This document shows, piece after piece, positions 48,388 to 60,725 of a stretch of DNA of 64,000 nucleotides. The stretch covers positions 418,001 through 482,000 of the forward strand of contig JAQISU010000181.1 of NCBI GenBank assembly GCA_029339505.1, in the 5' to 3' direction. Under the pieces are notes generated by a model that saw only the letters and a program-made list of their open reading frames with translations, ran no database searches and was not told where the DNA came from. Every line of letters begins with the position of its first letter. The stretch's first letter is position 1. Both the position numbers and the translations under genes were made by a program. This DNA comes from Unio delphinus (lineage: Eukaryota; Mollusca; Bivalvia; Unionida; Unionidae).

Positions 48388-48710
48388 AACTGCTCTGGTG
48401 GCTGAGTGGTTAGAGTGTCTGCCACAGAAGTGCGAGGTCATGGGTTCGATCCCTGGCCGAGTCATACAAAGACTTACAAAAATGGTATTAACAGCTACCT
48501 TGCTTGGCATTCAGCATTAAGAGGTTAGTGTTAGGACTGGTCAACCTGGTGTCAGGGTAATGTAACTGGGTGAGACATCATGCTACATATCTGCAGCATG
48601 ATGCCCCAGTGCTGGACATCACTATAAACTGGTACACTGCAGACATCGTAGTGATATGACTGAAAATTTGTTAAAGCTACATTAAAAATTCCCAATCACG
48701 CACATGCATT
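48388..48710 (+). mobile_element. tRNA-derived SINE, family B (copy 1)
   Basis: Head CTGCTCTGGTGGCTGAGTGG with A box TGGCTGAGTGG and B box GTTCGATCC. The body includes TTAGGACTGG and GTGTCAGG, GCATGATGCCCCAGTGCTGG and a TTAAAGCTACATTAAAAAT end. About 320 bp. Confidence 0.88.
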
Positions 48711-49182
48711 CTTTGTAATATTTTCTTCTTTCATTTGCATTCACGGTTCAAGTACAGTTAATGGTGGTGATGATAATTTCTTAGTTTCTAGACCATATTT
48801 ACAATTTGATGTCTTTCATTATCTAGTTTTTGCCCCATCAGTCATTGCAGGATACATTAAATATTTATAAATGTTATAAATATTAAAATGCATTGTTCTT
48901 TATTATTCTGTTTATTTGTTGAGTTGGCAATTGCTACCTATTTTGATTTGCATTGTCTGACACCCTCAAACTTTCCTCATCATAAAAATTGAGATCAGTA
49001 CTTGGTGCGAGTACGCTTGGCTAGTCCCATATGTGTGATAACCATTTTGACAATAATCACAATATTTTACTTTATGCATTAATTATTGTGATTATTATTT
49101 TGCAATGAGCATTTATTGTACCTAGTCAAGTGCAGGATGCTGGTAGGTACTGAGTTAAGACAATAAACAGATCATTTCATGA

Positions 49183-49497
49183 ACTGCTCCGGTGGCCTAG
49201 TGGTTAGAGGATCTGCAGCAGAAGTGGGAGGTCATGGGTTAGATCCCCAGCTGAGTCATGCCAAAGATTTACAAAAATGGTACTAACAGCTGTCTCGCTT
49301 GGCGCTCAGCATTAAGAGGTTAGTTTTAGGACTGGTTGGCCTGGTGTCAGGATAGTTTGACTGGGTGGAACATCATGCTAGATGTCTTTGGCATGATGCC
49401 TCAGTGCTAAACATCACTTTAAACTGCCTCACTTCAGACGTCGTAGCGATATGACTGTACAATTGTTAAAGCTACATCAATAATATTAATCAAACAA
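49183..49497 (+). mobile_element. tRNA-derived SINE, family B (copy 2)
   Basis: Same body as copy 1, head CTGCTCCGGTGGCCTAGTGG. Likely target duplication: AAACAGATCA(A)TTTCAT just upstream (49165-49180) and again right after the 3' end (~49494-49510). Confidence 0.85.
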
Positions 49498-51187
49498 ACA
49501 GATCAATTTTCATCATTAAATGCAATGTAAACTCACATTTCATTTTAATACATCTGATGCAAGACCATATGTGAATTGTTAGTGATGGCAGGATATTGTT
49601 GATCCATCAGCAAGTTGATCAACTGCAAGACCAGTCGTGAACTGTTCATGATGACAGGTATTATGGATCTAATGACAAGGTCACTGACTGTGGGTTAGGG
49701 TTAATTTTTTTAACAGACTTGGATCTAAATTGTTTACCTTGTTTATAGACAGTAGGGTAATTTCTAGTCATGCAGTTATTCTCTTCTTTAGTTTCAATCT
49801 CAATATATGGATAGCTTTCATTCTCTGTGCTTGGTTTACTTCATCACTCACTTGTGATGCATTCTGCAATTTTATGTTACCCAAGTAAAACAAACTTTTT
49901 AACTAGTCTGATTTTCAGTCACGGTTCAAAGATATGATTTAGATTAATTGTTTTATGTCATTAACTTATGAAATTCTTTTTTGTTGTAATAGTGTTCTAA
50001 TCCTCAAACATAACATTTAGATAGATGAGTTGATTCTGTGTCCCATTCTGTTATGACTTCCATGACAGCTGTCTTGAATATTTTTATTTTGGTTCTTCAT
50101 ATATGCATGGTGTTTTCACATAAAGACTTTATGATGACTAGATTCTACTAAATAAAAATAATACAATCTGATATCCAATACAGTTGCCATTGCAGCAATC
50201 ATAAGTTTTGTTATCACAACTCTACTTGAACAGGAAATAACATTGACATGGGGTTTAACCGGAAGACTTTTTATGATGTCCAGTTGGGTTTAATGAAATT
50301 TGTGCTGATACAACATCCAGGTGGCAGCCATCTTAAACATAGTTTTACCTGTGACTGGATGTTTATTATGACATGGGGATTTAACCTAAAGATCTGTAAT
50401 GATGTACACTATATCCTATATGAAAATGGTGCCATGATGGTTGTTGTGAAAATCTTGTTGTTGCCACTCTGTTGAATGGATGATCATCATGATATCAACT
50501 TTATCTTAAACAAAAATAAGGCCAAACAGATGTCCAATACACTACTGCAGCAAATTTGATAATCTAGGAAGAACTGATATCTTGAAATCTTTGAAATTCT
50601 TTTTATCATTAGTGTTAGTCCCTTCATGGGACTTGGATTGACACATTTATCAATTCAATTAGATCATGTTGGCATTAGTAGATGATGTGATGTGAAGTAA
50701 ATATTGTAAAGATTTGAGCTCCCTACTTAACCAAGATTTGGCATTTGTTTTAACTTACTGTAGGCTGAGGAATGGAGAATAAAGACAGTATGTCCTCCTG
50801 TATGTCATCAGAGGTGATAAAATTTAGTATGCTAAAGGTGCAACCAGTAGGGATTATTGATATACATATTTACATACATCAACAGATGAATCGATTCCTT
50901 TTGGGGTAATTTTCTTTTATTTTGTTTAGTGTCTTTTGAATATTTTGAATATTTGGTGGGGTTAATTGAGAGCATGATGATATGCTTTGCTTTGTGTATA
51001 AAAAGTTTGAGTTAAATTTTAACTAAATAAAAATCTTAAACATTATAGGCAGGGAATGCTGCTTTGTTTGTATGTATCCATGGTAATATTTCTTTCATTA
51101 ATTGTCTGAACCACTGGGCCTCTTAGGTTTAATGTTGCAACTGATAATTTCCAATGTGCGTAGTTTATAAGTTACCTCTTTTTCTGG

Positions 51188-51460
51188 CTGCAAGAGGTCA
51201 TGGGTTCGAACCGCAGCAGAGTCATACCAAAAGACTTGTGAAAATGGTATAACAGATGCCTTGCTAGGCGCTCAGCATTTAGAGGGTAATGTTAGGACTG
51301 GTCAGCCTGGTGTCAGGATAATGTGACTGGTTCATTTCTGCAGCAATATGCCCTAGTGCTGGACATCATTCTAAACTGTCACACTGCAGACATCATAGCA
51401 ATATGACTGATTTTTTTTTTAAAGCTACGTTAAAAATCCAAAAATCACACACATACTCTT
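51188..51460 (+). mobile_element. SINE family B, 5'-truncated (copy 3)
   Basis: Begins inside the head (AAGAGGTCATGGGTTCGAACC, B box intact, A box missing) and continues through the family B body to AAAGCTACGTTAAAAATCC. Confidence 0.85.
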
Positions 51461-52989
51461 TCTGGCAATGGCTTGCGATCCCATGATAGGTAGTATTTCT
51501 GTAGTTTTTATGCACAAATTTAATGCCACATCCACTTGCTTAAAATAATGCAAAAGTTCATAACAAAAGTAAAACAATTACAATTAGGACAGAAAGATCA
51601 TTGTTTTTGGACACATAAAACAACTTAAGAGCATCATTCACTTAACCTGACAAGTCAGTGGAAGTTCATTGCAAGAGAATGTTCAGCACCCCAAACCCAA
51701 ATTGATACAAGTTGTTTTATATTGTTTACAAGACTGTACATAAAAGAAATTTCTGTGAGTTATTTTCAATACATGTATAGACCTTTAGAATAGTAAATGT
51801 TACATCATTAGCTTCATCGATCATTTTATGTTACTATCCACATGGTTTGAAAATATACAAGTTATTTGTAAGAATATGCAGCCAATCAAAGCAAAATTAT
51901 GCACAAAAAAAAGAAAATATTTAAATTCTTTCCTCAAATGCCTGTTTGTCTGCAAGAAATTAACATGTTTTATGTTTTGATATACAATAGAATAATATTT
52001 TTTGTTGTTGCTTTCAGTTTTGATTTTCTTAATTGTGACTTTTATAAAACAAAATGAACCAAAATATTTTGCTTCTAGTATACATTATCATCATAGTACC
52101 TACCTTGGAAAGTTAACTACCGGTAGTTGATAGAACCTATGTTAGGTATAGGACATGAAAATTGAAAGATCAGTTTTTGCAAGTAAATCAAGCTATTTTT
52201 CAATGGAGATGCATCCAAAAAATTCAGTCTCAACTGTCTCTGTGATGCAGTGTTGCGTACTTTTGTGACATGAAAGGAGTGGAGGGTGGACAATTCTCAA
52301 AATGCAATTTTGTCAATTGTTAGATAAACATGGTCCTACTTAATTTCATGAAAATGAACAGTCTACAACTCTGGATTGTGCCTGAAAACATGTGTATAGC
52401 TTCAGTTTTAATTAGAACAAACAATGAAAGCTATACCAAATCACACGTGTCCTCAGCCAGCTGAAGAATGTGTGTACTCATTATTTTGAATAGAGCTTTC
52501 TAGGACTAAATTCATACAGATATAATCTTGCCATGACACCGTTCATTTAAACAAGTTTGATACATAATTTGAAGAGAAGACATAAACACTATTTTTGCTT
52601 ATCTGAATGAAAATCAATATATATATTTATATATGAAATAACTTGTAGAAGTTATTAAATCGAGTTTTGTACACTAACGCCAATGACTGACAATGGGGTC
52701 AATGCATTAAATATTTGAGGGATAATTTGGCCTACGCACAGGTCATTGCAGATATGGCTGAAACAACCAGATCGGACTCCTGAATTGAGACTTCGTACAG
52801 TAAATAGAGGTTACTAAGAAATATTAAATATACATAGACATATTCCAAATTTTTCGAAGCTTAAGACGTACCGTGTTTATTAGTATTACCTCCTCTTAAT
52901 GACATATTGTATGAAAATAAAACGTTTAAAATTTTCAATGCTTCACAAAAATACATAATTTTTCTTCCAATAAATCTGAGTTAAGTGAA

Positions 52990-54000
52990 CATCCAGAAAT
53001 TGAGTTTCAAGCCAGTAGAAACTGGGCAATAGGTTTTATAAAATGACACAGCCACATGCTTCGTTCATGAACAATGATGTCCCTGCATCTCACAGAAGAT
53101 TTGGAGGAGAAAATAAATGTATTCCATAAATTCCTAAAGGCCAGAAGAGAAGAAGATGATTTTGAAGACAAGATGATAATTAACATGGATGACACTCATA
53201 TGTACTTTGATCTCATTCCCAGACGATCATTCCCAGATGAACTGTTGAAAAGAAAGGTGTTAAAAGTGTGAGTATTCACATGACTAGTGCAGATAAAAAG
53301 CATCTAACCTTAGTATGATTGTGTAGTTTACACAGCAGATGTATGTGCTGCTGTCAATGATATTTTTTTGTGGTGTGAGGGAGCCAAAAGATATTCAGGC
53401 ACTAAAAGGTAGGATCATATGTGTGTAGGAGAAGGGTTGGATTGATGAGGAGGTACTGCTGTTGTGGACTAAAGACATATATTTGAAGTATAGAGGACAA
53501 GAATGATCACTTTTAGTGATGGATTGATTCTGGGCAAATATTAGAGATGCTGTAGAACAGGCCTTGAGAAGGGGTAACAATTTGCCTGCAGTTATTCTGG
53601 GAGGATGTACCTCCAAGCTACAGCCACTAGATGTCAGTGTAAATAAACTGGTCAAGTCCAACATGAGGAAAACTGGACAAATTTTATTCATGAAGAAGCA
53701 GAGGGCCTTTCCAAGGAAAATGACAAGACATCTCATATTAAGGATGCAGATAAACAAACAGTTGTGAATTGGATTGTGAAATTAGTAGAATTGCTTCAAG
53801 ACAAGCCAGATCTGATTTGAAAATCATTTAAAGTTTGTGGTATTAACAATAAATTGAATGAATGTGAGGACAATATCATAAGAGATAGTTAATGTGATGG
53901 CAGCGAGAGTAAAGAGGATGAATTTGATGGATTTGTGCCTGAGAAGGTAGAGTGGGCAGTTAAGAATGTGGACATATTGAAGGATTTAAATTAAATATAT
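52990..54000 (+). pseudogene. pogo/Tigger transposase remnant in intron 6
   Basis: Frame 53074-53271 has LTEDLEEKINVFHKFLKARR and MIINMDDTHMYFDL. The NMD(E/D)T motif carries the first catalytic Asp of the pogo DDE domain. Frame 53564-53767 has GGCTSKLQPLDVSVNKLVKS, the conserved LQPLDVSVNKP(F) block near the last catalytic residue. The intervening core (53275-53560) is shifted and stop-ridden. The acidic tail continues to about 53995. Dead copy, embedded in the host intron on the sense strand. Confidence 0.75.
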
Positions 54001-54095
54001 TAGCAGCATTCAAGTTTGTTCAGCAGTACTTGGATTATGTCAGATATCACTGCTGTGTAAATAAAAGATGTTTGGTTTTGGAATTATTACCTGAA

Positions 54096-54118
54096 TCTCT
54101 CTCTCTCTCTCTCTCTCT
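54096..54118. repeat. (CT)n microsatellite
   Basis: Run of CT dinucleotides. Confidence 0.95.
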
Positions 54119-54424
54119 GAATATATTTTTATGTAATTACAGTGATTAGTTTATACTGTGCTCAATAATAGTTATTTTTGCTAAAACAAAGTCGTGTAAC
54201 AAGCACAAATGAATAAATAAACCTTGGCATTTAAAAAAAACAACATTGTTGAAGCATAAATTAGAACAGATAAAGTTGAACTCATTTTCATATATATGAT
54301 TCATTCTTACCTGAACTCTTGTTCTTAGCATTGCATCGAGGAAAAAAAGTGTAAACAAACAACACGCACATCATTTTCTATTTTTAAAGTTTTCCTTAAT
54401 AAAATTTACTTTTCCATTTCTTGA

Positions 54425-54560
54425 CATGTAATTTTCGAATGATTTAGAAGGTGTCCCACAACTTACGACTACATAAAACTGTGACAGTCCCAGTGCACAA
54501 AAAAATTACTTGTAAAATAAATTGATGGTGTCCCAACAAATACAAAAAAATACGGTACCT
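54425..54560. repeat. Dispersed repeat R2, copy 2
   Basis: Homologous to 38150-38290 (GGTGTCCCACAACTTACGAC, ACAAAAAAATTACTT, TTGATGGTGTCCCAACAA). Lies some 500 bp after the pogo remnant and may be its terminal part. Confidence 0.55.
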
Positions 54561-54905
54561 TACACCTGTTTGATCTGTATTCTGTTTAGAAGAAAAAGAT
54601 TGAATTTTCAGATAGGCATGTCCTGTGTTACAGGATACTGTGAATACAAAAAGCAATAATTTATTTAAAACCTGTCTCAAAACATGCTAAAAGTATATCA
54701 GAATTTGGTGTATTTTTTAAATATAGAGATTATAATAACAACCCACCATGCCTATGGAATATGCAAAGACTTAAAATACATGATACCTGACTACAGTAGG
54801 GAATACATGTGTATAGATCATACTCTTTACTACCACATGAATTTGGCTGAAACAATGCATATGTTACTACCATTGAAGCCTAATAACATATGATATATAT
54901 TTCAG

Positions 54906-55229
54906 GGTCTGCACCTACATGGAATTTTAAGCTTGAAAACATCAGTAAGGCATGGTTGTCTATTGAGGGAGTACTTTTAGAAGAGCTTTCCCCAAGACAT
55001 ATTCTAGACGTCTTCACTGAAGAGCGCCTTTTATCTCCTGATCAATGTCAGGACCTACGTAAAAAGAAAAGAAGAGAAATGTCAAAAGAACTGCTGCAAA
55101 TATTAAATAATGATCTCCCAGATGCTTTTTTTGTTCTGCTGAAAGCATTAAAAGAGGATGGTGAAGATGAATTAATCCACTGGTTGACTAATATCATAGA
55201 TGAGAAGAAATATGTTGAAGAATTCACTG
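54906..55229 (+). CDS. Exon 7: CARD domain
   Basis: 108 codons, phase 1-1. The acceptor is ATATATTTCAG and the donor ACTG|GTATGT. About residues 12-90 of the exon match the CARD family in order. Helix 1 is AWLSIEGVLLEELS, helix 2 HILDVFTEERLL, then SPDQCQDLRKK with RREMSKELLQILNN (helices 3-4), DAFFVLLKALKEDG (helix 5) and ELIHWLTNII (helix 6). The LLSPDQ and ALKEDG positions are typical of NLR, caspase and APAF1-type CARDs. It should mediate CARD-CARD contacts with caspases or adaptors. It is the clearest death-fold module here. Confidence 0.9.
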
Positions 55230-56320
55230 GTATGTTAATTTACAAACTTAATTATAATCTGTGTGTAGTTCTACTGGTTTGTGTGATGGTCCTGCATTTG
55301 TCATTTTGTATGCATCATTTGTTTCTAATTACTTATTGCTGCACCTAAACTACTAAATAAATGCAAAGTAATTAAACTTGGCACAGAGTTTAATTGAAAA
55401 TAGTGTCCCTTGGACATTTAAGATTGCTGCCATTGCAGCCTTCTTGAAAATCTCCTTATTGCTACACCTACTCTATAAATAGCTTTATCAGTATGGGGTT
55501 TGCACTAATCTACCTCTTACAATGTAAAAGTGGTGTTTATCTGGTGTCCATCATTTAAAATTGTGCTTTAACCAGTCCACTTGAATGAATGATCATGTAC
55601 ATTTTGGTTTTCCATTAACAAATGACAAAACTTTGTTATGTTGAGACAAAGATGTCACTTCTGGGACACAGTTTAACCTGTATGTATGATGTGTGAAACA
55701 AGTTAACTTCATATCTTGATACATTTGTCTTTTGTTTGCTTAAAGAGATTAGATATAATGTAACTTGTATCATTTTCTGTCCATTATTTGAAACTGTTCT
55801 GTAAAAGTGTTTAGTTGATGTTTCTTCTTGTTATGGATATATTTTCTCTTAATGCACCTCTTAACAGTCATTGGTTTTAAAGTTCATTGTAAAGTATTGA
55901 TGGTCAGAAAAAGCTTATGCTTTAAGAAAAGTAATTGGGGTTGTTTAGATGGATTCATTTAAAGATACACACATGTAAGTTGAGTCAATAAGATCTGAAT
56001 ATATTGTTTGATAATGACTGTTTGGCAATCATAAACTGATAGTTGGAAAAGGATGGTTTTATTAGCTCCACTGGTCATGGGATGGTCTGTTTATCATCCA
56101 TCCATTAGCACATGTTTGTTATCAAACTACTTGGAGCATTGCCTGAAACTCATCTTAGGGTCTAGTTGCAAGTTGTAAATGAAACTTACACATCTAATTT
56201 GGCCAGCCAGCCATATCAGTCCTATTGAAAATCCTGATATCATCCATGCTTTTGAACAGGCAGTAATATTAGCATGATATGTTCACCAAAAGACTTCTTA
56301 TGTTGTTTGTTGCTTCTAAC
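55230..56320. other. Left part of intron 7, no recognised feature
   Basis: AT-rich intronic sequence. The open frame extending past 55229 is read-through. Confidence 0.55.
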
Positions 56321-56321
56321 T

Positions 56322-56324
56322 GAA

Positions 56325-56381
<57 letters not shown>

Positions 56382-58060
56382 GACTTTGTATAGCGCCTAA
56401 TCATTAGAAGGTCTAAGTGCTTTACAACATCTATAATGATATGAATATAAAAAAAACACCCAAAACAACCAGTGCGATCACCATGAAATTGGAAAACAAA
56501 AAAATGCTAAAGATATTTAAAGTAGGAAACATCTTTAGGTCTTTAAGTTTGTTCCTGCAGTTAACAAAGGTGAGTTTTAAGAGCACTCTTGAAAGGGATC
56601 ACTGTCGTTCTGTCTAATTTCAATGGGCAATTCATTCCATGATGCTGGGCCCTGGTATGCAAAAAATCGTCCATATGACTTCGTTTTCACAGTGGGAATA
56701 ATGATTATACGATTGTCAGTAGAAGAACGTATGTATCTTGCTGGTGTGTACACATGGGTGAGTCCAGATAGCTATGCTGGACTGGAGTCCATCAGTGAAA
56801 TGTAGTACAGAGAATACATCTTGTGTTTGATTCTGGATCAAATGAATAGCAAGTGTAGGGTAGAGAGCAGCGGGAAGGTGTGCTCTGATCATGGTACTAT
56901 AAAGATGATCCGAGTAGCTGTGTTTTGAACTTTCTGACGTTTCTGGAGTAGATATTGAGATGAACCAGACAGAATTGAGTTATAGTCTTGAATGTACTAA
57001 TGAACACACAAGTGTTTTAGTGGCATCAACTGAAAGATATTTACGAATGGAACTGATGCGTCTCAATTCAAGATATGCAGCCTTGCATATGTTCATGACA
57101 TGTTGGTGCAATGTGAGAGTACTGTCAAGAGTAACGCCTAAGTTCCATACTGACTATGAGAATTTAATGTTGGTGTTGCTGATATTTATTGTCTGAGATA
57201 AAGGATGTGAATGAAAAAGTTTTTTTGTTGTGATCAGAATGGTCTCAGTTTTATTAACATTCATCTGCAGCTTGTTACATGTCATCCTTGATTTCACATA
57301 AAATATGCACCTCTCTACTCCATGGATGGTAGCATCAACTTCAGTTGGGTAGCTATACTTGTATGATTGGGGGTCATCAGCATACAGTTGGTGAGATACT
57401 GGGTGATCTATGACATTTGAAGTGGCTGACTGTATGGAATGAAGACAACAGGTCCAGCAACAGTCCCCTGTGGAACACCACAATATAAATGAACTGGGCT
57501 GGAGTTTATTCCCTTTGCAGATACAATTTGTGTCCTGTTGACTAAGTAGGAATTACACCACTGTAAGGCTGAATCATGAATGCCAAAGAGATGCTGGAGA
57601 CAATGAAGTAATATATCATGGTCTATGGTGTCAAATGCTGCAGAGAAATGCAGGAGGGTGAGGACTGTAATCTTACCGCTATCCAAAGCAGTGAGAATGT
57701 CATACAATACTTTCATAAGAGTAGTTTCAGTACTGTGACAAGGGCAATATACAGACTGTACATTGCTAAAAGACTATTTGAGTTCAAATCAGATACAGGT
57801 TGGGTTAGAACAACTTTTTCTAAGATTTTTTTATTTGAACAAGAGATTTGAAAAAACTGGGCAGTAGTTCTTTAAATCATTATCTTCAAGTGTTGGTTTC
57901 TTTAGCAAAGAGTTTTGAAAAATGATGGGAATTCCACGGATGAGAGAGATATTAATAACATCAGTTAGTGAAGGCAATATTTTTTTCTCAGCACTCAAGT
58001 TGCAATGATATTGCTGATCTGTTGTTGAATGGCCATCAGTGTAGCCATCTTTAAAATCTT
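56322..58060 (-). mobile_element. CR1/L2-like LINE, 5'-truncated, inserted antisense
   Basis: Minus-strand reverse transcriptase, read from about 58060 down. Motifs are LLKKPTLEDNDLKNY, then HFSAAFDTIDHDILLH, GVPQGTVAGPVVF, and YADD (57408 region), followed by the thumb region and the C-terminal domain in broken frames to about 56400. The 3' end finishes in a GCGCTAT-containing tail followed by (TTA)n, seen on the plus strand as (AAT)n at 56325-56378, a typical 3' end for this clade. Frameshifts and stops make it inactive. The endonuclease domain is missing. Conserved core frames are 57716-57408 and 57483-57154. Confidence 0.85.
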
Positions 58061-58127
58061 GCTATGTTTGCAAAAATATTGCTTATATACCATCAAAATA
58101 TGGCCACCATTACAAAAGTTTAAATGT

Positions 58128-58232
58128 GGGGCTCCGAGTGGATGAGTGGTCTAAAGCATTCTCTGTCACGGATCATTGCCATCTCATCTTGGTGTGGGTT
58201 CGAGTCTAAGATTCGGCTAATGTAGTCATGGT
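58128..58232 (+). mobile_element. SINE family A, 3'-truncated (copy 3)
   Basis: Only the tRNA-like head (CCGAGTGGATGAGTGGTCTA, B box GGGTTCGAGTC) and a little body are present. Confidence 0.8.
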
Positions 58233-59029
58233 GTCTAATTGCTACGAACTACTTTTTTAAAAAAAGATGTCTTCTGCTGTGCATGATTGACTTGTTATAA
58301 AATCCAAGAACCATAAGAAAAGCAGTATATAATAAAAAGAAATTTACTTGTAAAGCAACTTAGGATCTCTCCAATTTGGTAACACCAAACAAAACATCTT
58401 CACACACACATACACACATCAAGCTATTTGATGCAGCTCCAGACACACAGGCAATAAACATCTCTGGCCACACAAAACCAAACTGAAGTTCTGCTGCAAA
58501 GCCAGCAAAACCCAGAGATGTGTGATGTCAGACTGGTTTCTTTTAGCAGTGTCAATAACCCACAATTTGCCCCAGTTGAATCAAATATAATAGTGCGATT
58601 GCAAATGAGAACTCTTGCATTTAAGAACTGCTGGGTTCATTCATCAGACCATATGCTATTCCACAAAAATATTTCCCTGCAGCATATCATTTTGCACTAG
58701 AGGTAGCAACACTTGTCATATTTCCAGGACAGAAATTATAAATTTCCAAGACAATCAGAATTAGACATTTCCTGATGTCACTACAGTCTTCATTAGATCT
58801 GTAACCATTAGGCATATTGTATTGCACAAAATCATACCATTGCCCCCTAGAAAACATTTCCAAATTAGAACTGATGAAAGTTAAAACTTGACCTTATAAA
58901 ATATATTAATTATTTAGTGTCAATTTCATATGACAACCATCAATTAAATGTGATAATACAGTAATAATATAAAATGATTTCATGTTTCTATTTCTCCATG
59001 CCTAGAACTTGTATGTTCCAATTCATATC

Positions 59030-59840
59030 CTTCTGTCAGTGTCTCTGTTAGTCTGCCCAAACAATTTCCTTAATCATAATACTCAAGTCATGTTAGTCTG
59101 CTTACATTCTTAATTTTATCACAACACTTAAGTGGGAGCCCCAAGTGGCGAAGTGGTCTTAAGCGCTCTCCACTACGGATCAATGCCATCTCATCTCTGT
59201 CCATGTGGGTTTGAGTCTCAGGTTTGGCCAATGTGTGTATGTGAGAAAGATTGTTAGTAGCTTCTCATTATTGTGGTTCTTTCTGGGGTTTCCCAGGTTC
59301 TTCCTCAACCATTAATACTGGCTGCCATGTATAGCTTATCGTATGCTGAAATATGGCGTTTAATCCTACAACAACAACAATGCCAGCAATACTAAAGGTA
59401 TATTAGTCTGTCTACACTCATTCCTCTGTCAAACTACTCAATCCATGTTAGTCTGTCTTCACTCTTTCCTCTATCAAACTACTCAATCCATGTTAGTCTG
59501 CATACACTATTTCCTCAGTCATAATACATAAGCCATATTAGTCTGCCTACACTCTTTTCTCATTCACAATTCTCAAGGAATATTAGTCAACCTACACTCT
59601 TTCCTCCATCATAATATTTGTGCCATCTTAGGATGTCTACACTCTTTTCTCAATCACAATACTAAAAACAGTACTTTGCCCACTCTTTCCTCTGCCATAA
59701 TACATAAGCCAGATTAATCTGCACTCTTTCCTCAGTCATAATACATAAGCCACATTAGTCTGTGTACACACTTTCCTTTGTCATATTATTCATGCCATAT
59801 TAGTCTGCCTTCACTCTTTCCTCAGTCGTACCACTCAAGC
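59030..59840. repeat. ~45-bp minisatellite in intron 7 (second array)
   Basis: Same unit as 30780-31460 (CATATTAGTCTGCCTACACT followed by CTTTCCTCAGTCATAATACA), about 13 copies. Interrupted by the SINE at 59133-59380. Confidence 0.88.
59133..59380 (+). mobile_element. SINE family A (copy 4) inside the minisatellite
   Basis: TGGGAGCCCCAAGTGGCGAA head to the ACAACAACAA tail. Minisatellite units continue on both sides, so it inserted into an existing array. Confidence 0.85.
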
Positions 59841-59936
59841 CATATATTTAATTGCCATTTGTTATTCTTTACATACACAAGAAAGTGGTGTTCCAAAATT
59901 CGACTTTTGAAAATGTTAGGCCCCTAAATTATGATT

Positions 59937-60191
59937 TGTTGTTGCTATAATTGTTGTAGGGTTTAATGCCATTTTCAGCAAAATATAGTCATTACATAGT
60001 GACCAGTATAAATGGTTGAGGAAGAACCAGGGAAAACCCAGGAAAGAACTACCAACCCACAAGAAGCTTTTGGCAAGCTTTCTCTTATATCCACATTGTC
60101 TAAGCCAGAGACTCGAACCCACGCTGCCAGAGGTGAGATGGCAGTAATTAGTAACGGTGAACACTTTAAACCACTCTGCCACTCAGGGCCC
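59937..60191 (-). mobile_element. SINE family A (copy 5, minus strand)
   Basis: Reverse complement of the family: GTTGTTG...TAGGGTTTAATGCC at the left, ACTCGAACCCACGC (B box) and CACTCTGCCACTCAGGGCCCC at the right. Flanked by similar TAAATTATGATTT / TAAAATTATAATTT, a likely diverged target duplication. Confidence 0.85.
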
Positions 60192-60257
60192 CTAAAATTA
60201 TAATTTGAAGTATTCAGTTAAGTAATAATGTCTGTAAACAATACTTATTTTCCACAG

Positions 60258-60449
60258 ATGACATAGGTCATATAAAGCAACAAGTTGGCAATGTAAATCA
60301 GAAAGTTGGCCATGTAAAGGATCAAGTTGGAGATGTAAAGGATCAAGGTGGTGATGTAAAGGATCAAGTTCACGAAGTAAAGGTGCAAGACAGTGATTTA
60401 AAGAAGGATTTTGAAGTTGTCCAAAATACAGTATATGATGTTCAAAAAG
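60258..60449 (+). CDS. Exon 8: expanded heptad-repeat coiled coil
   Basis: 64 codons, phase 1-1. The acceptor is CTTATTTTCCACAG and the donor AAAAG|GTAAAA. It has no internal ATG. The peptide begins DIGHIKQQVG, followed by five 21-bp units (NVNQKVG, HVKDQVG, DVKDQGG, DVKDQVH, EVKVQDS), then DLKKDFEVVQNTVYDVQKG. Both ends align codon for codon with exon 2, and the extra 105 bp equals the five units. A charged coiled coil suited to dimerisation is inferred. The flanking intron sequence also matches that of exon 2, showing duplication of the entire exon. Confidence 0.82.
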
Positions 60450-60536
60450 GTAAAATGCTTACATAAGATAATCATCATTTTTAATGAGTAATGAATACTC
60501 ATGATAGACATGCCCATAATTATATAAATTTAACTA

Positions 60537-60723
60537 CAGTTGACTCCACTTAACTGCACATCGGTTAACTGCACACTCCGAATAAGTGCACATAATCATG
60601 CCAGTCCCATTTTCCCACAATGCGTTTCAATGTACTGTACCGTACTTCAGTTAACTGCACATTCCGGTTAACTGCACAGTCTGATTATGGGCCCGAGGGT
60701 GTGCAGTTAACCGGAGTTGACTG
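60537..60723. mobile_element. Palindromic MITE with TA duplication (pogo/Tigger-like)
   Basis: 187 bp running from CAGTTGACTCCACTTAACTG to GTTAACCGGAGTTGACTG, with matching inverted ends and TA on both sides (60535-60536, 60724-60725). CAGT ends plus TA targets fit pogo/Tc1-mariner MITEs. Internal TTAACTGCACA repeats are present. It is absent from the corresponding site after exon 2 (near 31670), so it inserted after the exon duplication. Confidence 0.8.
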
Positions 60724-60725
60724 TA

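Larger units (their letters stand above)
46202..54905. other. Intron 6 (8.7 kb)
   Basis: Holds SINE B copies, a pogo transposase remnant and repeat R2 (listed separately). No convincing additional exon was seen. 46660-46735 and 47799-47910 were considered and rejected. Confidence 0.5.

Noticed and set aside
48388..49260. tRNA genes suggested by A and B boxes
   Set aside because: The boxes belong to SINE heads followed by a shared non-tRNA body. I saw no complete cloverleaf.
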